Source: JBGAPH01 sp046349955 (GTDB taxonomy: Bacteria; Planctomycetota; Planctomycetia; Pirellulales; JBGAPH01). From it: DNA of 64,000 bases. Below the pieces are notes generated by a model. That model made no database searches, was not told the DNA's origin, and saw nothing but the letters and a program-made list of their open reading frames with translations. The DNA is taken from the NCBI GenBank assembly GCA_046349955.1, contig JAXMBI010000004.1:124001-188000 (forward strand), given 5' to 3'. The position numbers were made by a program, and so were the translations under genes. Positions 27,301-35,131 of this stretch are shown piece by piece. The number at the start of each line of letters is the position of its first letter. Positions within the stretch are counted from its first letter, which is position 1.

Positions 27301-27728
27301 GCTCGGGCAAGCTTAACCTCGTCGAGGCCGAGTTCGAGCAAGACAAGCTCTTCCCCGTGCGCGGCAAAAGCTGTTCGACCGAAGCAATGCCGAGTCTGGC
27401 GAAAAAGTTTCCCACGTTCGACGCCTTCGCCAAGAGCACGCTCTCCGAAATCTATTCTCCGGAATGCCTTGAACGGGTGAACAAGCTGTCGGCGACGACG
27501 CTCGAGTCGTGCGTGCTGGTGAACGACGGGCAGGGCCGGTTCGCCGTGCGTCCGCTGCCACGGCTGGCGCAGATTGCCCCGGCGTTCGGCGTGGTCGCCA
27601 GCGATTTCGATGGCGATGGCCGCCCGGATCTCGCTGGCCCAGAACTTCTACACGCCTCAGCGGGAGACCGGACGCATGGACGGCGGTCTCGGCCTGGTGC
27701 TGCGCGGGTTGGGAGACGCAACCTTTGA
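24393..27728 (+). CDS. FG-GAP/VCBS and ASPIC-UnbV (CRTAC1-like) protein, 5' part of a frameshifted gene
   Basis: The ATG at 24393 starts a protein with an N-terminal membrane anchor (about 31-47). It then has many FG-GAP/VCBS calcium-binding repeats with DxDxDGxxD loops (DFDGDGLPD, DYDRDGDLD, DLDGDGDLD). An ASPIC/UnbV domain follows at about 570-650 ('GVGAVVRVRTAAGEQVRQL', 'HFGLGDD', 'VEWPSG'). A second FG-GAP set runs from about 700 to 1077. Near base 27,630 the frame breaks: after DFDGDGRPDL the sequence becomes Arg/Gly-rich and stops at 27728, while the family pattern continues in the next frame to 28176. The whole reading from 24393 to 28176 has one base too many. The product is expected to be exported and membrane-anchored; a propeller-like binding or adhesion role is inference. 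Confidence 0.85.
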   Translation: MSRKPYRARRAAKEPIPSSVPRTTARRSSRIWALGLLLLALGAIFLAQRARTAAPSKLARPQEPLTVAPLSPPSPSTAATLFVKLPPDQTGLDFVNPVDLDHPLAFLHYFGMAAGGLAVGDFDGDGLPDIYAVSGPRKNRLFRNLGGWRFEDVTARAGVDGGDDWGTGVASVDINADGRLDYYVCNYDAPNLLYVNQGNGTFRDEAARYGLSLTDASQQANFFDYDRDGDLDLFLLTYRYERPAGQPALPPIELVEGEPKIKPEFERYYKLSRDPPGYEPTGRSDGLLRNNGDGTFTDVSTAAGITGRDHGLSAVWWDYDNDGWPDLYVGNDFRDPDQLYRNNGDGALTDRIADVLPHTTWFSMGADAGDLNNDGLIDFLSTDMAGTTHYVQKVLMGAMSDSKEFLDHAEPRQAMRNAVLLNTGTGRFFEAAYLTNLAKTDWTWSARLGDLDCDGRLDAFFTNGVARSFAHSDLAPKLQSLVGRTFWDFYKDTPRVPQRNLAFRNAGDLKFDDVGAAWGLDYLGVSSSSVLADLDGDGDLDLLTADLEEPIGVYRNDSPAGRRALVKLEGAGQNRLGVGAVVRVRTAAGEQVRQLQPNSGFLSSADRTLHFGLGDDPRIEQLTVEWPSGRSQTFRDLAADQQITIVEPDTPRPALPPPASAPATGPEGWFHSSPALASAAHRERPFDDFARQPLLPNRLSQLGPGLAWGDADGDGDDDLYLGAAAGAERRIWFNAGGGKFTPGDPAAFAADNACEDMAALWLDVDGDADQDLFVVSGGVECEAGDPALLDRLYLNDGQGRLARSADRLPDLRDSGSTAVAADFDRDGDLDLFVGSRSIPGQYPLTPDSRLLRNDAGRFLDITDEAAPGLRTTGLVTSALWTDADGDGWLDLLVAQEWGPLKLYRNEQGRLVERTREAGLAEFSGWWNGLAAADFDGDGDLDYVATNFGLNTKYHASRERPALLYYGDLDRSGKLNLVEAEFEQDKLFPVRGKSCSTEAMPSLAKKFPTFDAFAKSTLSEIYSPECLERVNKLSATTLESCVLVNDGQGRFAVRPLPRLAQIAPAFGVVASDFDGDGRPDLAGPELLHASAGDRTHGRRSRPGAARVGRRNL

Positions 27729-28176
27729 GCCCCTCTGGCCGCGCGCGAGCGGCGTGTTGGTGACCGGCGACGCCAAGGCGCTGACCCAGGCCGACCTCAA
27801 CGGAGACGGGCGGCTCGATCTGCTGGTGTCGCGCAACGACGCCCGCGTGGCCGCGTTCGAGCTCGGGGCGCCCGAGCGCGGGCGGGTGATCACCGTACGG
27901 CTCGTGGGGCCGGCGGGGGACCCCACGAGCGTTGGCGCACGCGTGACGCTCCACTCCGCCCGCGGCCGCCGGCAAACGGCCGAGGTGACCGCCGGCGGGG
28001 GCTACCTGTCTCAGTCGGCAGCGGCGCTGGCCTTCGGTCTCGAGGCGGGAGACACGATTTCGCGAATTTCCGTGCGCTGGCCGGACGGCAAGGAGGAGGA
28101 TCTTTCGCCGCAGCTCGGCGCCGACGGAACGATTCGGGTTCTGCACAGTTCGCTGGCGGCCCCGAAGCAGCCCTAG
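27625..28176 (+). pseudogene. 3' part of the frameshifted FG-GAP/ASPIC gene
   Basis: This frame continues the protein directly: 'LAQNFYTPQRETGRMDGG' follows naturally after DFDGDGRPDL of the upstream frame. It carries one more FG-GAP loop (DLNGDGRLDLL) and a second ASPIC/UnbV domain ('VGARVTLHSARGRRQ', 'GGGYLSQSAAALAFGL', 'VRWPDGKEEDL'). Without it the protein would lack its last domain. Deleting one G in CTCGCTGG (about 27,627-27,634) restores one frame reading DLLAQNF. The break is either a real mutation or a base error. An ATG at 27676 exists, but separate translation is unlikely. Confidence 0.8.
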
Positions 28177-28189
28177 CGGCTCCGCCGCA

Positions 28190-28218
28190 TTGCGACCCCT
28201 GCCCCCCATTGCTACGAT
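28190..28218 (+). promoter_or_regulatory. Promoter of ptsI giving a possibly leaderless mRNA
   Basis: TTGCGA (28190-28195), a 17-nt spacer and TACGAT (28213-28218). The expected start point, about 7 nt downstream, coincides with the ptsI ATG at 28226. No ribosome site lies before that ATG. Confidence 0.5.
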
Positions 28219-28225
28219 TCGCCCT

Positions 28226-29986
28226 ATGCGAAAGGGCTTGGCGGTATCCCCCGGCGTTGCGGTAGGTGTGGCCTACTGCATCCACGAAATCTTCGTCAAT
28301 CCGGCCACGCGGCGGCTCGAAGAAAGCGAAGTGCTGCCCGAGCTTGCGCGGTACGAACTAGCCCGCGACCGCGCCGCCGAAGAGTTGCACGCCCTGCAAA
28401 ACAAGGTCGCCGCCCAGGTCGGCCCCGAGCAGGCCAAGATCTTTCAGGTCCACCAGACCATCCTCTTCGATCCGGCCTTCACCGCGAAGATCCGCGAGCA
28501 CATCGCCGAGCAGCGCACCTCGGCCCCGGCGGCCCTGCAGGCGGTGCTGGGCGAATACGTGTCGCTCTTCGCGCGGACCAAGGATGAGTACCTGCGTGAC
28601 CGCGTGGCGGACGTGCGCGACGTGGTGATCCGCCTGAGCACGCACCTTTCGGAAATCCTGCACCCGCCCGATTCGCCGGTCTCGGGGCCGCTGATTCTGG
28701 TGGCCGACGAGTTGCTCCCTTCGCACGTGATGACGCTCGGCGACCGCGAAGTGGCCGGCGTCGTCACGCAGGCGGGCGGCAAGACGAGCCATGCCGCGAT
28801 CCTGGCCCGCAGCCGCGGCATTCCAGCCGTCTCCGGCATGACCGGCATCCTCAAGCACGTGCAGAACGGCGACGTGGTGGTGGTCGATGGCCGCGAAGGG
28901 CACGTGCTCGTCAACCCCGACCCGGAAACCGAAAGCGCCTACCGCAAGCTGCAGCGCGAGTTCTTTCAGCTCAAGGACACGCTGGCGGCCAATCGCGATC
29001 AGCCGGCGGTGTCAGCCGACGGCGAGCATGTCGACCTGCTGGCCAACATCAATGGACTGGCCGACGCCCACGCCGCCCGCGCCATGGGGGCCGCCGGCGT
29101 CGGGCTCTACCGCACCGAGTACTTGTTCCTCACCCACCACGACGTGCCGGACGAGCAGGAGCAACTGCGCGACTACCGCTCGATCATCGCGGCTTCGCCC
29201 AACCATGCGGTGACGATCCGCACGCTCGACCTCGGGGGCGACAAGAGCATTCCCTATCTCGGCAGCCGCCGCGAAGCCAACCCCTTCATGGGCTACCGCT
29301 CGATTCGGCTGTCGTTCGAGCACCCGGAGTTCTTCAGTACGCAAATTAGGGCGATCCTTCGCGCGGCCGCCAACAACCGCCGAGGCACTCCCAAGGTGCG
29401 GCTGATGTTCCCCATGATCACGGCGCTCGAAGAGGTCCGCCGGGTGCGCACGCTCGTGCGTAAGGCCGAGCAGCGGCTGGCCGAAGAAGGACGAGCGATC
29501 GGCCAAACGCCCGTTGGCATCATGATCGAGGTGCCGGCCACCGCCGTGGCGATCGACAGCTTCCTGCCGGAGGTCGACTTCGTGTCGATCGGCTCGAACG
29601 ACCTCGTGCAATATCTGATGGCCGCCGACCGCGACAACCCCAAGGTGAGCCACCTCTGCCAGCCCCTTGCGCCCCCCGTGCTGCGGGTGCTCAAAAGCGT
29701 GATTCAGGCCTGCAACGCCGCGATGAAGCCGGTCACGTTGTGCGGCGAAATGGCCGGCTCGCCGCGCGGGTTCGTGCTGCTGTTCGGCATGGGGCTGCGG
29801 AGCTTCAGCATGAGTCCGGCCTTCGTGCCGTCGATCAAGGAGCTGCTCTCGCATCTCACGCGGGCCAAGGCCGAGCGGATCGTGCAGAAGGCGCTGTCGC
29901 TCAAGACCACGGCCGCGGTGAACCGCTACATGGGGCAGCAGATCGCCGAGCTTGCGCCCAAGTTGGGACTGCTCGATTCGGCGTAA
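28226..29986 (+). CDS. ptsI: Phosphoenolpyruvate--protein phosphotransferase (PTS enzyme I)
   Basis: Transfers phosphate from phosphoenolpyruvate to HPr. The 586-residue length fits enzyme I. I choose the ATG at 28226 because the product then begins MRKGLAVSPGVAVG, the conserved start. The phosphohistidine motif GGKTSHAAILARS has its active His near residue 189. The PEP-binding barrel shows 'GVGLYRTEYLF', 'RTLDLGGDK', 'GYRSIRLSFEHP', 'MIEVPATA', 'SIGSNDLVQYLMA' and the catalytic Cys in 'TLCGEMAGSP' near 505. Neither HPr nor a sugar EII gene is in the window. In bacteria with few sugar permeases the pathway can serve regulation (HPr kinase or nitrogen PTS); which applies here is unknown. Confidence 0.96.
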   Translation: MRKGLAVSPGVAVGVAYCIHEIFVNPATRRLEESEVLPELARYELARDRAAEELHALQNKVAAQVGPEQAKIFQVHQTILFDPAFTAKIREHIAEQRTSAPAALQAVLGEYVSLFARTKDEYLRDRVADVRDVVIRLSTHLSEILHPPDSPVSGPLILVADELLPSHVMTLGDREVAGVVTQAGGKTSHAAILARSRGIPAVSGMTGILKHVQNGDVVVVDGREGHVLVNPDPETESAYRKLQREFFQLKDTLAANRDQPAVSADGEHVDLLANINGLADAHAARAMGAAGVGLYRTEYLFLTHHDVPDEQEQLRDYRSIIAASPNHAVTIRTLDLGGDKSIPYLGSRREANPFMGYRSIRLSFEHPEFFSTQIRAILRAAANNRRGTPKVRLMFPMITALEEVRRVRTLVRKAEQRLAEEGRAIGQTPVGIMIEVPATAVAIDSFLPEVDFVSIGSNDLVQYLMAADRDNPKVSHLCQPLAPPVLRVLKSVIQACNAAMKPVTLCGEMAGSPRGFVLLFGMGLRSFSMSPAFVPSIKELLSHLTRAKAERIVQKALSLKTTAAVNRYMGQQIAELAPKLGLLDSA

Positions 29987-30025
29987 GCGCTGCTGGCGTT
30001 GCCGACGACTGCTACGGGATCGAGG

Positions 30026-31201
30026 TCAAGATTTCTTCTGCCCGAGCAGCCGCTCGAGTTCCTCTTCCAGCCGTGGGCCGCGCGTCTGCAGCGCCACGAC
30101 CTTGCCCGACTGATCGACCAGGAACATAGTCGGCAGCGCCTCGACGCCGAACTTCTCGGCGTTCGGGTCTTCGGGCACGCTCGCGCTCTTGTTGTGCACC
30201 ACGGTCCAGGGCACGGGGTTCTTCTGGAGGAACGCCTCGACGTCGGCGCGGTCGTCGTCGATGCTCACGGCCACGATCTCGAAGCCGCGGTCGTGGAACT
30301 TCTCGTAGGCGGCCTTCATGTTCGGAATCTCGCCGATGCACGGGCCGCACCAGGTGGCCCAAAAGTCGACGAGAACAACCTTGCCCTTGTACTTGCTCCA
30401 ATCGAGCGGCTGGCCGCTCACGGTCTTGCCGACGATCTCGAGCGGCTGGCCAAAAACGCCCAGCCGCTTTTCGGCGGCGGCCAGCACCGGCTGCAAGCGC
30501 GGGCCAAGGAGCGTGTTCGTGCCGAACTGCTGCGCGACGATTTGATAGGCCTCGCGTGCCCGCGGGATGTCTCCCACGGCCTCAATCATGCGGGCGATGT
30601 TCAGGGCCAACTCGGCCGATTCCCCCGTCGCGCCTTGCTTGGCGAAGTAATCCTTGAGCCCCGCCAGCACTTCGCCTGCCAGTTCGGGCTGCGAGAGCAT
30701 GCGGTCGACCTTGGCTTGCAGGGCAAACGAATCGAGCCGGTCGAGCACCCACTGCCCCTGCTCGGCCAGCTCCTTGTTGTCGCTCGACTTGAGTTGCGTG
30801 GCGAACTTATCGAGCGCCTCGCGACTGCCGGGTTCGTCGAGCTTGGCGAACTGCGTGATCAGGGCCTTGAGCTTGTAGCCGCTCGCGCGCGCCTTGAGTT
30901 CGGCCGGCGCGTCGCTGGCGAGCACCTTGTCGGCGGCGGCCAGCATGCCGGCGAGTTGGGCCGAGTAATCGGCGCGCTGCTCCTCGGCCGTTTTTCCCTC
31001 GAGGTCGCGGGCATCGAGCTCGGCGGCGAACTCGAGCAACTGCTCCGGCCCGCCCTCGGGCAAGGGGTATTTGGCGGCGGCCTTAGCGTCTGCCTGCGAG
31101 GCCGCCCCCACAGGCGTCCCGCCGCACCCCCAAAAGGTGAGGGCAACGCCACCCAGAGCAACCAGCAAGGCCCAGCCGGGCAGGTTATTTCGAGCCGTCA
31201 T
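30026..31201 (-). CDS. TlpA/ResA-like thioredoxin-fold lipoprotein
   Basis: A 391-residue protein from the ATG at 31201, which has GGAGGA upstream and gives an N-terminal hydrophobic stretch with a Cys (VALTFWGC) that could be lipid-modified. The frame starting at 31261 has no ribosome site. Residues about 45-250 are helical and repeat-like with many Leu/Ala/Glu, possibly TPR-related. The C-terminal 140 residues are a TlpA-type thioredoxin domain with FWATWCGPC near 284, 'EALPTMFLVD' with the cis-Pro, and 'VAVSIDDDRADVEAFL'. It would act as an extracytoplasmic thiol-disulfide oxidoreductase. Partners are not identifiable from neighbours. Confidence 0.92.
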   Translation of the reverse strand: MTARNNLPGWALLVALGGVALTFWGCGGTPVGAASQADAKAAAKYPLPEGGPEQLLEFAAELDARDLEGKTAEEQRADYSAQLAGMLAAADKVLASDAPAELKARASGYKLKALITQFAKLDEPGSREALDKFATQLKSSDNKELAEQGQWVLDRLDSFALQAKVDRMLSQPELAGEVLAGLKDYFAKQGATGESAELALNIARMIEAVGDIPRAREAYQIVAQQFGTNTLLGPRLQPVLAAAEKRLGVFGQPLEIVGKTVSGQPLDWSKYKGKVVLVDFWATWCGPCIGEIPNMKAAYEKFHDRGFEIVAVSIDDDRADVEAFLQKNPVPWTVVHNKSASVPEDPNAEKFGVEALPTMFLVDQSGKVVALQTRGPRLEEELERLLGQKKS

Positions 31202-31336
31202 CGCGCCAGTCCTCCGGGAAAAAGCTGTGCCGCCAAGCCCCAACCGTAGCAGAGCCCCCACCCGGCGGCAACGTCACCAACGGGCCCCGCCCCTTCCGAT
31301 GCCATGAGACGCCTTCAGGTGACGGTGTACCGCCAG

Positions 31337-31387
31337 GTAGGGTGTGTCCAGCCATGTAGGGTGTGTCAAGCGAAGCGCAGACGCACC
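31337..31387 (+). repeat. GTAGGGTG...CACC dispersed repeat, copy 1 plus truncated copy
   Basis: A 32-nt unit at 31356-31387 starts GTAGGGTGTGTCAAGCGAAG and ends GCAGACGCACC. A 12-nt truncated copy (GTAGGGTGTGTC) is at 31337-31348. The unit can fold because its ends are complementary. An opposite-strand copy is at 31413-31444 and another at 34288-34319. Confidence 0.85.
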
Positions 31388-31412
31388 AGGGGCAACACCG
31401 CGCTTGAAGAAC

Positions 31413-31444
31413 GGTGCGTCCGCGCTTCGCTTGACGCACCCTAC
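31413..31444 (-). repeat. GTAGGGTG...CACC dispersed repeat, copy 2, inverted
   Basis: Reverse complement of copy 1 with a few changes. Copies 1 and 2 face each other across ~25 nt and could form a long hairpin. The element ends 1 nt before the TGA stop of the LOG-family gene. Confidence 0.85.
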
Positions 31445-31445
31445 C

Positions 31446-32303
31446 TCAGCCGTCGCCGCGCGACGCGTGGAAACGCTCGATCAACTCCCAGACCTGGGCC
31501 GGCGTGTCGGCGTATTCGATCAGCGACAGGTGCTCGTCCTGGATCACCCCCTCGTCGGCCAGGAACTGAAAGTCGATCACCTGCGACCAGTACTCGCGGC
31601 CGAACATGATGATCGGAATATCTTGCAGTCGGCCGACTTGCCGCAGCGTGATGGCGTCGAAGAACTCATCGAGTGTGCCGAAGCCGCCGGGGAACACCAC
31701 GAGCGCTTTGGCCCGCAGCAGGAAATGCATTTTCCGCATGGCGAAGTAGCGGAATTGGAAGCAGAGGTCAGGCGTAATGTACGGGTTCGGCTGCTGCTCG
31801 TGAGGGAGCGTGATGTTGAGGCCCACCGACTTGGCGCCCAGGTCGAAGGCCCCGCGGTTGGCCGCCTCCATGATGCCGGGGCCGCCGCCGGTGACCATCA
31901 CGTAGCGAGCCGGACCGCCGTCTTGGTTCACCGCCGACACGAGGCGGGCAAACTCCCGCGCGGCGTCGTAATAGTGGCACTTGGCCGCCAGCCGCTCGGC
32001 ACGGGCCACCGCCCGCATGAGGAGCGGGTCTGCGGGATGCCCGGCGGCCGCTGCCCGCGCGGCTTTCAGCCGGGCCTGGGCGGCCGGCTCGTCGACGACC
32101 TGCGTGCTGCCGAAGACCACGATCGTCGAGGCGACCTCGTTCTCCACGAGCGCGAGCTCGGGCTTGAGCAGCTCGAGCAGCATCCGGACCGGCCGCAAGT
32201 CGGGGCGCTGCAGGAAGTCGGGGTCGCGCTCGGCCCGGCGATAGCTGGGAGACTGCAGGATGGCCTGGAGGTTGAGCGCGGCGAGTTCGGCTTCGCTGTC
32301 CAT
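31446..32303 (-). CDS. LOG-family Rossmann-fold protein (lysine decarboxylase-like motif)
   Basis: A 285-residue protein of the LOG/TIGR00730-like family. I choose the ATG at 32303; a GTG 9 nt upstream is the alternative, and neither has a strong ribosome site. The glycine-rich nucleotide-binding turn is 'VTGGGPGIMEAANRGA' near 137-152, and the family signature PGGFGTLDE is near 200-208. Small LOG proteins release cytokinin-type bases from their 5'-monophosphates. This one belongs to the longer branch (usual for PpnN-like or uncharacterised members), so nucleotide 5'-monophosphate nucleosidase activity is plausible but unproven. No operon partner. Confidence 0.9.
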   Translation of the reverse strand: MDSEAELAALNLQAILQSPSYRRAERDPDFLQRPDLRPVRMLLELLKPELALVENEVASTIVVFGSTQVVDEPAAQARLKAARAAAAGHPADPLLMRAVARAERLAAKCHYYDAAREFARLVSAVNQDGGPARYVMVTGGGPGIMEAANRGAFDLGAKSVGLNITLPHEQQPNPYITPDLCFQFRYFAMRKMHFLLRAKALVVFPGGFGTLDEFFDAITLRQVGRLQDIPIIMFGREYWSQVIDFQFLADEGVIQDEHLSLIEYADTPAQVWELIERFHASRGDG

Positions 32304-32654
32304 GGAGAACACTGGAGGGAAACTGACGGTGTGGGGTGATTCCCTGGCCAGAATAGGCAGCCGCTCGGCAAGCCGCGAGGGGGAGGGTTCGCTCGCGGGG
32401 GAATTCGCCGTTTTCGAGGGGCGGAGAGGTCGCTATCCTCTGCCGCGACCGCGGGGGAGCGTTGACCGACGCAAATCGCAAGTTCGACCGACATTTACCC
32501 CCGGCGACCCGCCGGGGGCTAAGGGATGCCGCTGCGTCGCGGCTCGATAAGGGCTGAACCCGGCCGCCGCTGGCGGTGTCTGGCTGTCATCCCCCGCGAC
32601 AGCGACTACCAGGGATGGGTAGAATAGAGAAGGCAAAGGAATCGAATCACCTCC
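32304..32654. other. Gap between divergent genes
   Basis: It separates the LOG-family gene (minus) from the EamA gene (plus). It contains one hairpin repeat (32498-32522) and a TAGAAT at 32620-32625 that could be the -10 of the EamA gene, without a clear -35. I saw no small gene or structured RNA. Confidence 0.45.
32498..32522. repeat. TTAGCCCC hairpin repeat, copy 3
   Basis: CCCCCGGCG (32498-32506), loop ACC and CGCCGGGGG (32510-32518), followed by CTAAGGG. Perfect 9-bp stem; same family as 21985 and 22099. Confidence 0.65.
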
Positions 32655-33659
32655 ATGGCGAAAGCATATCTGGCCTGGGCGGCCGTCTGTTTCTTCTGGG
32701 GCACGACGTATCTGGCCAACCACTACGCCGTCCAGGACATGCCGCCGTGCCTGTTGGCCGGCGTGCGGTTCCTCATGGCCGGAACCACCTTCCTCATCTG
32801 GCGCTTGTGGTGCGGAGACTCCTTGCCCCACCGCAGCACCTGGCCGGTGCTGGCCATGGGCGGGCTCCTGCTCCTTGGCTTCGCCAACCCGATGACCAAC
32901 TGGGCCCAGCAGCACGTGCCGACGGGGCTGACCGCGCTGGTGTTCACCACGGCGCCGATTTGGGTGGCCCTTCTCGACGCCGCGACTCCGGGCGGGCAGG
33001 GGCTGCGGGCGAGCACCGTCGGCGGGCTCACCCTTGGCTTTTTGGGCGTCGCGCTGATCTTCCGCCGCGATTTGGGAATGCTGGCAAACCCAAACTATAT
33101 GTGGGGCCTGGCGGTGGTGCTCTTGGCCTCGCTCATCTGGAGCTCGGGGGCGGTGCTGCAAAAGCGGATCTCGCTGCGGAGCTCGCCGCTGGCCACGGCG
33201 GCCTGCCAGATGATCTTCGTCGGCTGCGTGCTGACGGCGTTGGGGCTGGCGATCGGCGAATTGCCGCGTTTCCGGCCCGACGCGGTGAGCCTGGCCGGAC
33301 TTGCCTATCTGACGATTTTCGGCTCGATCATCGGCTACGGCTGCTTCGTCTATGCCCTTTCACGGCTCGATGCAGGCTTCGTGTCGAGCTATGCCTACAT
33401 CAACCCGCTGGTGGCGATCTTGCTGGGCTGGGCGGTGCTCGGCGAGCGGGTCGACTGGTCGCTGGCGGCGGCCGCCGCGCTGATCGTCTCAGGCGTGGCG
33501 CTGATTCAGGCGCCCGCTTGGATCAAGCTGCTGCGCCGCAGGGAGGAGTTGGCGGAGCAGGCCGCGGCTTCCCGGACCGAAGTGGCCGCGCCCACGCCGG
33601 TAGCACCCCCTAGGCCAGCCTCCCAGGGAGTTCGTCGCCTGCGGCAGACTGCGCTGTAG
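32655..33659 (+). CDS. EamA/DMT-superfamily transporter
   Basis: A 334-residue inner-membrane protein with about ten hydrophobic segments in two EamA repeats. The start 'YLAWAAVCFFWGTTYLANHYAV' is typical, and the second repeat has 'SLIWSSGAVLQKRISLRSS' and 'SYAYINPLVAILLGWAVLGE', the family's conserved late helix. A C-terminal ~35-residue tail is polar and Pro/Ala-rich. Members export or import amino acids, nucleobases or other metabolites; the substrate cannot be read from sequence. Transcribed alone. Confidence 0.93.
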   Translation: MAKAYLAWAAVCFFWGTTYLANHYAVQDMPPCLLAGVRFLMAGTTFLIWRLWCGDSLPHRSTWPVLAMGGLLLLGFANPMTNWAQQHVPTGLTALVFTTAPIWVALLDAATPGGQGLRASTVGGLTLGFLGVALIFRRDLGMLANPNYMWGLAVVLLASLIWSSGAVLQKRISLRSSPLATAACQMIFVGCVLTALGLAIGELPRFRPDAVSLAGLAYLTIFGSIIGYGCFVYALSRLDAGFVSSYAYINPLVAILLGWAVLGERVDWSLAAAAALIVSGVALIQAPAWIKLLRRREELAEQAAASRTEVAAPTPVAPPRPASQGVRRLRQTAL

Positions 33660-33757
33660 AACTCCAGGCCGCCTCAACGGGACGTTCCAGGGAACTCGAC
33701 TCGCCCAATCCTCGTCTAATCGACATTCGGCGTGTGGATCCAGGCGGAGTGAATCTA

Positions 33758-34282
33758 ATGAAACGAACCATTGTCTTGGCAGCCGCAGTGTTGTTGTCGG
33801 CGGCGCTCCCGGCCGTGGCGTTGTACGACGTTTCGCTCCGCGGTGAATGGCCGAAGAATTGGCCCGAGGCGCTCGAGAAACTGCGTGATCAGGCCCGCAC
33901 GTTGGTAGGGCCCCTCGCGCCCAACCGGCATTTCGCCATCCCCTTCAAGTCGCGCGAGGAGTTCGAGGGGGCCTGGCCCCACTTGCTCGAAGTGAAGACG
34001 CCTGGGGCGCCGATCTTTCTCAAACGCGGGAAGAACTTCTTCCTCGACGACGCCAAGGCCGGCGTCGTGGTCCATTGCCCGCCCGCAGGCCAAGCCGACA
34101 ACCCGGCCACGCCCCCCGCGCCAATTGCTGGCGTAAAGGAGCCGCGGATGCGCTGGCATCTGACCAACTACCTCGAACTGGTCGTGGACGGCGAGATCGT
34201 CGACCTGAACCGCATCCCGCTGCCGGCGGATACGCCGATTGTGGATGAGCGGTTCGAGAAAGTTGGTGGGGAAAAGCGATGA
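33758..34282 (+). CDS. Exported protein of unknown function
   Basis: A 174-residue protein from the ATG at 33758, with GGCGGAGT 7 nt upstream. Residues 1-22 are a signal peptide (IVLAAAVLLSAALPAVA). The mature part has no motif I recognise. It contains 'WPEALEKLRDQARTLVGPLAPNRHFAIPF', a Pro-rich 'PPAGQADNPATPPAP' linker and 'RWHLTNYLELVVDGEIVDLNRIPL'. It ends just before a dispersed repeat that separates it from the convergent DUF4328 gene. Confidence 0.7.
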   Translation: MKRTIVLAAAVLLSAALPAVALYDVSLRGEWPKNWPEALEKLRDQARTLVGPLAPNRHFAIPFKSREEFEGAWPHLLEVKTPGAPIFLKRGKNFFLDDAKAGVVVHCPPAGQADNPATPPAPIAGVKEPRMRWHLTNYLELVVDGEIVDLNRIPLPADTPIVDERFEKVGGEKR

Positions 34283-34287
34283 AGAGC

Positions 34288-34319
34288 GGTGGGTCTGCGC
34301 TTCGCTTGACCCACCCTAC
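34288..34319 (-). repeat. GTAGGGTG...CACC dispersed repeat, copy 3
   Basis: A 32-nt copy reading GTAGGGTGGGTCAAGCGAAG then CGCAGACCCACC on the minus strand, with fully complementary ends GGTGGGTC/GACCCACC. It lies between two convergent genes and its GTAG end supplies the TAG stop (34318-34316) of the DUF4328 gene. Confidence 0.85.
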
Positions 34320-35062
34320 GGCTGCGGCTGCACTGGCTCCGGCAGCGCCGCTCTGCCTTCGAGGAGATCGTGCCGCTGGCTTTGGCGGCGGGTGATCGTC
34401 CACACGAGCCGCACGGCCAGAAGGGCCGCCAGGATGGTCGGTACGGCCGAAATCATGACCGCCCACGCGTAGAATTGATAGACGTCGGGCGAGGCATCCG
34501 GCTTCTCGGCGTGTTCGGCCGCCGCCATCTCCGCGCGGCTCGAAATGTTCATGATCAGGAACGAGCCCCACCACCAGCCCACGGCGGCAGGGGTTCCGCG
34601 GCGCGCTTTGGAGTGCAAGAACGTGGGCGACTCGCTCAGCAGGCCGGGATCGCTGCCGTACCACGTTTCGCGCATCACCTGGGCGGGCCGCACGAGGTTG
34701 AGGATCGGCACCATGAAGCCGAACACCGCCCAGCGCGATTTGTATTCGAGCTCCTCGTTGCCGAGCGCCCGCAAATTCTTGTGGGCACGATAGAACCACA
34801 TCCAGAAGGCGATGACCGATCCCAAGTAGGCTAGCGCGATGCCGAGATTCACCCAAGAATAGGTCGCTTCGTACAGCCACAGGACCTCGCCTGGAATCTC
34901 CGCGCGGCCGGCCCGAGCCTCAACGGCCCACAAGGTCATGCCCCCTTCGATGAAGTAGTACAAATGGAGCACGCCGACGGCAGCCAAGCAGAAGCTGGCA
35001 AACCCTGCCCTCGTCGTCAGCGGGCGGTAAGGCGCGGCGGGGGCTAGACGTGGGTCGGGCAT
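34316..35062 (-). CDS. DUF4328 membrane protein
   Basis: A 248-residue protein from the ATG at 35062 (the frame to 35131 has a polar extension and no ribosome site). It has four to five hydrophobic segments and the DUF4328 pattern 'FWMWFYRAHKNLRALG' followed by 'SRWAVFGFMVPILNLVRPAQVMRE' and 'WWWGSFLIMN'. Family function is unknown. It is 69 nt downstream of the ATP-grasp gene on the same strand and may be co-transcribed. Its stop codon lies inside a dispersed repeat. Confidence 0.85.
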   Translation of the reverse strand: MPDPRLAPAAPYRPLTTRAGFASFCLAAVGVLHLYYFIEGGMTLWAVEARAGRAEIPGEVLWLYEATYSWVNLGIALAYLGSVIAFWMWFYRAHKNLRALGNEELEYKSRWAVFGFMVPILNLVRPAQVMRETWYGSDPGLLSESPTFLHSKARRGTPAAVGWWWGSFLIMNISSRAEMAAAEHAEKPDASPDVYQFYAWAVMISAVPTILAALLAVRLVWTITRRQSQRHDLLEGRAALPEPVQPQP

Positions 35063-35131
35063 GGTCGGCCCCTCCGATGCTCGGTCAATCGACTCGCGGC
35101 TGTTTTTAGAGAGGGCGCCCGCGGAAGTCAA

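Noticed and set aside
25095..27341. 748-residue frame antisense to the FG-GAP gene
   Set aside because: Mirror of the repeated DxDxDG codons; no ribosome site and no domain.
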